A program made the position numbers and the translations under genes. Positions 60,014 to 64,000 of a DNA stretch of 64,000 bases are shown here, in pieces. Under the pieces are notes generated by a model, which ran no database searches, had not been told where the DNA came from, and saw only the letters and a list, made by a program, of their open reading frames with translations. The DNA is from UBA6624 sp964507645. Its GTDB lineage: Bacteria > UBP7 > UBA6624. Each line of letters starts with the position of its first letter. Position 1 is the first letter of the stretch. The DNA lies in contig CAZDPU010000001.1 of assembly GCA_964507645.1 (NCBI GenBank), positions 62,001 through 126,000 on the forward strand, read 5' to 3'.

Positions 60014-60802
60014 TTATTCTTTTGGAGAAATAAAAGCTAGGGGTATTAATTCTTTTTTTGAACTCCATGCACCTATTTCTTTTCCGTTGTGTTTAAAATA
60101 AAATTCTTCTATTCCTGGGTAAGAATCATCTCGTAAAGTGAAATTTAATGTTGATATTTTCCCACCATTTTTTTCAATGTTTTTATTCGGAAATAAAATG
60201 ATTGTTATTTTTCCAAGTGAGGAATTGTCTGTGATGGCGTACCAGTTATTGTGATTATTTTTTTCAATCCCATTGAAGACAATATTTTCCAAAATCATTT
60301 TTTCAGAAGGGTAGTTGATTTGGATGCTTGCAAGGCCAAACGAATCTAGATTTATCGTTTTTAAAAAAACTTTATATTTTTCTCCAGATTTTTCTTTTTC
60401 TGGTTTTTGGTGCTCAAGAAAGAGTTTTTTATTCGTTAGATCTATTTCAGAGGTTTCTTCTTTATAGCCATCTGAGTCTTTTACTGTAACTTTTATGTTA
60501 ACTTTTTCTGAATCCTTATTCGCTTTCCATTTTATAAGAGGTGTATTTTTTCCTTCTAGTATTTCCGCCCCTATAACCTCCCATGAAAAAACCAATCTAT
60601 CAAAGTCAGGATCAGAAGCTATTGCTCTTGTTATGGCTTCTCCTTCAAAAGAAACAAAGCGAGGGGTTGTTTCCATCTTTTCAACAACTGGAGGTCTATT
60701 TTGTGTATTTGCTGCACTTGAAGGTATTCTTGCGCTTGTTGGTTGAGATCCGGAACAGGAGTTTATTGTTGAGAGCAAAATGAAAACCAAAATTCTCTTC
60801 AA
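60014..60802 (-). CDS. lipoprotein with PKD/Ig-like and cohesin-like domains
   Basis: The 262-residue protein has a short signal ending in a lipobox-like I-N-S-C16. Residues 35-125 resemble one PKD/Ig-like unit: NRPPVVEKM, a DPDFDRLVFSWEV loop and VTVKDSDGYKEE. The same N-R-P-P / D-P-D / S-W order occurs repeatedly in the giant protein at the window start. Residues 140-255 have a cohesin-like beta pattern (FGLASIQINYPSEKMILENIVFNG..., GGKISTLNFTLRD). Cohesin domains bind partner domains or carbohydrate-active complexes, so a scaffold role is possible. The start is TTG in a TTGA overlap with the propeller gene. Confidence 0.72.
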   Translation of the reverse strand: MKRILVFILLSTINSCSGSQPTSARIPSSAANTQNRPPVVEKMETTPRFVSFEGEAITRAIASDPDFDRLVFSWEVIGAEILEGKNTPLIKWKANKDSEKVNIKVTVKDSDGYKEETSEIDLTNKKLFLEHQKPEKEKSGEKYKVFLKTINLDSFGLASIQINYPSEKMILENIVFNGIEKNNHNNWYAITDNSSLGKITIILFPNKNIEKNGGKISTLNFTLRDDSYPGIEEFYFKHNGKEIGAWSSKKELIPLAFISPKE

Positions 60803-61890
60803 GTGGTTTTCTCCTGTTTTTTAGAATCGTTTTCTTGGCTTTTTCCTTTTTTGATTAAATAATAAATAGCAAAAATAAAACCTAAAAGAACCCATGAAAA
60901 ACTTAAGTTTTTATTTTTTGATCCAAGTTCGTTTGGTCCAATTACTTCAAAAGTTACAGGAACAGAGTTAAGGTGAATTTTATTTGTTATATCCAATGTT
61001 TTCAAATCTGCTCCAAATATAAATGGAGCTTTTACTGTTGCCCAGACTTTATTGTTAACAACTCTTAGATTTGTTGGAGCCATGTCGAATTTTATTTTTC
61101 CAACAATTTCTCCACTTTCAGTTTCTGCAATATGAACAAACCTTGTTCTCATGTCTGCTGCTAAAACCAATTTGCTATCATCTGAGAAAGTGACTGCCCT
61201 TGGGGCATCTCCAACTGGTATAGAGAAGATAAGCTCATCCGCATTTTTGTCATATATTTGAACAGTATCGGTTTGAGTGAGCGCAAGAGCGATGTATTCT
61301 CCATTGGGGCTAACTGCCATTGCTGCAGGTGAGTTTGAAAGAATTTTTTCTTTTTTTATAGTTTTTTCTTTTGTGTCAATCAAAAAAAGCATTGCTGTAT
61401 TTGCCCTTGTTGCATAAAGGACATTGCCGTTGGGATGTATTTCGATATTATTAATCGTGTTCCCAACAGGTATTGAATCTATAAGAGTTCCTGAATCTAC
61501 AGAAAATATACTTACGTCATTTGCTTGAAGTGTTTCTGGATTTGCTACAGTTGCATATATTATTTCACCTGAAGGAGGACTGGTTAAATGAAGAGGAAAT
61601 CCTTTTGTTGGTATTTCACTCTCAAGAGTGCCTATGTTTAAATCAACAACAGATATGACTCCTCCATGTTGATTTGCTATGAACCCTAAGCCTTTTTTAG
61701 GAAGTAATGTCAAGTCATTCAACCCTTCTCCTGCCATAAACCTATTGCTAACCTTTTCATCCAAGGTGTCCACTATTACAACTTCATCAGGCCTTTCGTT
61801 AACTAGGTATAAAAGAGTGCTTTCATTGTTTACTTTCCCACAAGAGCAAAGGAGCAATGAGGTAAGAAAAATTATCAATATTTTTTTCAT
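60799..61890 (-). CDS. YVTN-type beta-propeller lipoprotein with C-terminal membrane helix
   Basis: The 363-residue protein has a lipobox LCSC (mature Cys17), then about six to seven propeller repeats of the 'VDxxxxxVxxxIPVG...P...L.V' type (VDSGTLIDSIPVGNTINNIEIHPNG, DKNADELIFSIPVGDAPRAVTFS...). A hydrophobic helix follows at about 328-346 and then a basic, lysine-rich tail (KKGKSQENDSKKQ). Lipid anchor plus C-terminal helix would tether it twice to the inner membrane. It lies between lgt and the PKD/cohesin-like lipoprotein. The ligand is unknown. Confidence 0.8.
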   Translation of the reverse strand: MKKILIIFLTSLLLCSCGKVNNESTLLYLVNERPDEVVIVDTLDEKVSNRFMAGEGLNDLTLLPKKGLGFIANQHGGVISVVDLNIGTLESEIPTKGFPLHLTSPPSGEIIYATVANPETLQANDVSIFSVDSGTLIDSIPVGNTINNIEIHPNGNVLYATRANTAMLFLIDTKEKTIKKEKILSNSPAAMAVSPNGEYIALALTQTDTVQIYDKNADELIFSIPVGDAPRAVTFSDDSKLVLAADMRTRFVHIAETESGEIVGKIKFDMAPTNLRVVNNKVWATVKAPFIFGADLKTLDITNKIHLNSVPVTFEVIGPNELGSKNKNLSFSWVLLGFIFAIYYLIKKGKSQENDSKKQEKTT

Positions 61891-61891
61891 T

Positions 61892-62785
61892 TTATTTAGA
61901 ACTCCCCCTAATTTTAAAATAATTAAAACCAGTCCATGGGCTAGTTGGGTTTTTTTCTGTTATTTTTAGTACTAAAACACCTATTGCGATTATTAATATT
62001 GAAACTATTTGAGTTAAAGTCAATATTGAAAATCCAATTTCAGGATTCTCTAAGAGCTTCCAGTAGATTGGGTTATTCCTGAAAGGTTCTTCTATAACTG
62101 ATCTTAATAATGAATACCATATAAGCCATTGACCTGTTAACCATCCTTCATGTTTTGATTGTCTTGTGCCAATCCAAAGTATTAAAAAAAGAATCAATCC
62201 AACCATCATTCCATAAACTTGGGAAAGGTGTACTGGACCTCTTGCAAGCTCCATTGAGCAATTTAAAATTGTTTCTTCTGGATTTGGACAAAAGCTAGAA
62301 AAGCCATATGCTTTTTCTGGCCATGTATAACCAATAGGCAAATTTGTTAATCTTCCTGCTGCATCATCGCCATTCATGAAATTTCCAATCCTTCCAAAAA
62401 TTATTCCAATTGCTGAGGGGTAGGTTAGCAGGTCAAGAACCCTTGTTAACTTTATGTTTCTTTTTTTAGTCCAAAACCACCAGTATAAAATTCCAAAACC
62501 TATTGCTCCATGAAAAGAAAGCCCTCCTTTCCATATTTGTAGACTGTCTAGGAGATTGTCATATTTTGATAAATTGGTTAAAACATAGACAAGTCTTGCT
62601 CCAATTATCCCCCATACAACAGCCCAAAAAAGGCCATCTTCAAATTCTTTTTTATCAAGGCCAGCCTTTTTGTTATTTTCTATCCATTTAGCTGACCACC
62701 ACCATGAAATAAAAACTGTTGAAGCCATGCAGATTCCATACCATCTAATTGAGAAATCTCCTATTGAAAAAAATTCTGGATTCAT
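61892..62785 (-). CDS. lgt: prolipoprotein diacylglyceryl transferase
   Basis: Attaches diacylglycerol to the lipobox cysteine of prolipoproteins at the inner membrane. Seven hydrophobic helices, GGLSFHGAIGFGI with the essential histidine, and the Lgt signature GRIGNFMNGDDAAGR (canonical GRIGNFINGELWGR) are present. Length is 297. It lies two bases upstream of a lipoprotein gene, and a second lipoprotein follows, so enzyme and clients are made together. Confidence 0.95.
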   Translation of the reverse strand: MNPEFFSIGDFSIRWYGICMASTVFISWWWSAKWIENNKKAGLDKKEFEDGLFWAVVWGIIGARLVYVLTNLSKYDNLLDSLQIWKGGLSFHGAIGFGILYWWFWTKKRNIKLTRVLDLLTYPSAIGIIFGRIGNFMNGDDAAGRLTNLPIGYTWPEKAYGFSSFCPNPEETILNCSMELARGPVHLSQVYGMMVGLILFLILWIGTRQSKHEGWLTGQWLIWYSLLRSVIEEPFRNNPIYWKLLENPEIGFSILTLTQIVSILIIAIGVLVLKITEKNPTSPWTGFNYFKIRGSSK

Positions 62786-62853
62786 TTAGATGAAATTTTT
62801 TTTATCTCCAGGATTCATGATTTGTCCAAACGTTTCAATTTTTATTTTTTTTC

Positions 62854-64000
62854 TCACAAGTCAACCATCCATCCTTTTTTTCCTGCTGATGTATTTGGAT
62901 CTTGATGTACCCAGTTCAATTGTTCCATTATCATCATCATCCTAGAGGCTTTATTGTATCCAATTCCAAAAATTCTTTGAAGCTGACTAACGCTAATTGC
63001 ATCTTCATCTTTTATCCTTTGCCTTATGTCAGCTATCAATTTACGATCGGTGCTTGAAAGGCCTTCTAAAACATCATCACTTATTTCATCTATTGGAGTG
63101 ATTACTTCCTCTTCAACAGATTCATCATATTTTGCTTCTCCATAATTTTTTATAAGATAGCTTAATACATTTTCTATTTCTTCTGTTTCTACTAAAGGCG
63201 CTTGGCATCTTATTAGGTCAGGATGTGTTGGACTGTCAAAATACAAATCCCCTCTTCCTAGAAGATTTTCAGCCCCTCCTCTTCCAAAGACAGTAATTGA
63301 GTCTGATCTTGTTCCAAGCCTAAAGCTAACTTTTCCAGGAAGGTTTGCTTTCACTGACCCATCAAGCTTTTTGGAATCAGGCCTTTGCATTGTTGCAATT
63401 AGATGAACTCCTGCAGCTCTTGCTCTTTCTGATAGGTCGGACAACGATTCAATAACTCTGTTTTTAGACGTAATTAAAAGAGCAGACAATTCTTCCAGGA
63501 CTATAACTATATAAGGAAGTTTTTTCTTTGATTTTTTATTGTATTCTTCAAGATTTTTTGTTTTCGATTCTTCTAGGAGTTCATATCTTCTATCTACTTC
63601 TTTTCTAGCCCAATCTAATGCATTCAATGCTGGATCAGGTGTTGAAACTATGGGAACTAAAAGATGAGGAATATCTTTATAAAGTGTCAATTCAACTTTT
63701 TTCATATCAGCAAGTATCAATTTCAAATCTTCAGGACTTTTTCTGTATATTAGGTTTAATAAAAGAGTATTTATAAAAACCGATTTTCCCGACTGGGTTG
63801 CTCCTGCAACTAACATATGTGGTAATGCTGAAAGATCAACATTTAAAAGCTTTCCATCAACTTGTGCTCCCATTACAAAATTTAAACCATCTGATTTTTT
63901 TTGATTTTCTATAACTTCACTTAACCTAAGTATAGATTTATTTTTTTGAGGTATTTCAACAGCTATTGTGCTTTTCCCAATAACAGGAGCTTCAATTCTT
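62854..64000 (-). CDS. ftsK: FtsK/SpoIIIE DNA translocase (5' partial)
   Basis: Hexameric motor that moves DNA at the division septum and activates XerCD recombination. The frame is open to the window edge, so the N-terminal membrane domain and linker are missing. Visible parts are the motor domain with IGKSTIAVEIP, Walker A GATQSGKSVFINTLL, Walker B region LPYIVIVLEELSALL (the usual Asp-Glu is Glu-Glu), GVHLIATMQRPDSK and VSFRLGTRSDS, then the winged-helix gamma domain (VSQLQRIFGIGYNKASRMM), which reads polar KOPS sites. It is the most upstream gene seen of the ftsK-lgt-lipoprotein-uvrAC run. Confidence 0.95.
   Translation of the reverse strand, partial: RIEAPVIGKSTIAVEIPQKNKSILRLSEVIENQKKSDGLNFVMGAQVDGKLLNVDLSALPHMLVAGATQSGKSVFINTLLLNLIYRKSPEDLKLILADMKKVELTLYKDIPHLLVPIVSTPDPALNALDWARKEVDRRYELLEESKTKNLEEYNKKSKKKLPYIVIVLEELSALLITSKNRVIESLSDLSERARAAGVHLIATMQRPDSKKLDGSVKANLPGKVSFRLGTRSDSITVFGRGGAENLLGRGDLYFDSPTHPDLIRCQAPLVETEEIENVLSYLIKNYGEAKYDESVEEEVITPIDEISDDVLEGLSSTDRKLIADIRQRIKDEDAISVSQLQRIFGIGYNKASRMMMIMEQLNWVHQDPNTSAGKKGWMVDL

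Noticed and set aside
62786..62853. Tiny 10-codon frame before lgt as a leader peptide
   Set aside because: It has no regulatory codon runs and no attenuator-like hairpin; short frames like this are expected by chance.

Overview
The window is a gene-dense, AT-rich bacterial chromosome segment holding 51 protein-coding genes and no tRNA, rRNA, CRISPR array or insertion sequence that I could find. No gene-free stretch exceeds about 90 bases. Several features point to a didermal (Gram-negative-like) cell: lgt with two predicted lipoproteins, peptidoglycan recycling by AnmK and MurQ, PlsY/GpsA phospholipid synthesis, separate SecD and SecF, and one long Rel/SpoT protein. The compactness and AT-richness suggest a streamlined, possibly aquatic organism. 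Useful lineage markers are single-chain (alpha2) glycyl-tRNA synthetase, archaeal-type phosphoglycerate mutase ApgM, a K+-dependent membrane pyrophosphatase, YpdA and an FdxA-type 7Fe ferredoxin. I cannot name a phylum from the sequence alone.

Layout. (A) 1-7558 (+): the 3' part of a giant secreted protein with many PKD/Ig-like repeats and a sialidase-like Asp-box end, closed by a strong hairpin terminator. (B) 9265-7611 (-): plsY-gpsA. (C) 9308-21262 (+): M24 peptidase, a small unknown, a tryptophanase-like lyase, an SRPBCC protein, thiL, tsaE, tsaB, acyl-CoA dehydrogenase, rpsT, glyQS, hppA, pyrB, carA. (D) 33922-21255 (-), in transcription order: ClC channel, secD, secF, DHH/RecJ-like, rel, dtd, metallo-hydrolase, ahcY, rfbB, RCK potassium channel, rdgB. 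(E) 33953-44011 (+): SNF2 helicase, YpdA, YfhO-like membrane protein, DUF1858-IscA fusion, fdxA, apgM, a small membrane protein, GH20 hexosaminidase. (F) 45905-44008 (-): murQ-anmK. (G) 45941-50407 (+): PolX-like PHP protein, alaS, ruvX. (H) 54393-50395 (-): mscS, an exported unknown, cca, a CaCA antiporter. (I) 54470-55582 (+): lysine-6-dehydrogenase/saccharopine dehydrogenase-like. (J) 64000-55575 (-): ftsK (partial), lgt, a beta-propeller lipoprotein, a PKD/cohesin-like lipoprotein, uvrA, uvrC.

Most of this is housekeeping: translation and tRNA modification (tsaB/tsaE, glyQS, alaS, cca, dtd, rpsT), protein export, DNA repair, pyrimidine synthesis, cell-wall turnover and ion homeostasis. 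Genes overlap by 1, 4 or 8 bases very often, so operons are tight. Several adjacent tail-to-tail genes overlap in their coding ends.

The unusual content is not a defence island. It consists of the giant repeat protein, a small lipoprotein that shares its domain signature, and several altered housekeeping proteins: a PolX whose polymerase site is lost, a UvrC without its C-terminal helix-hairpin-helix domain, a short RecJ, a potassium channel with a degenerate filter, and an S20 protein with a tandem-repeat tail. A TAGAAT/TATAAT-like hexamer also recurs 6-10 bases before start codons, which suggests leaderless mRNAs. I did not find a convincing, wholly new multi-gene system.
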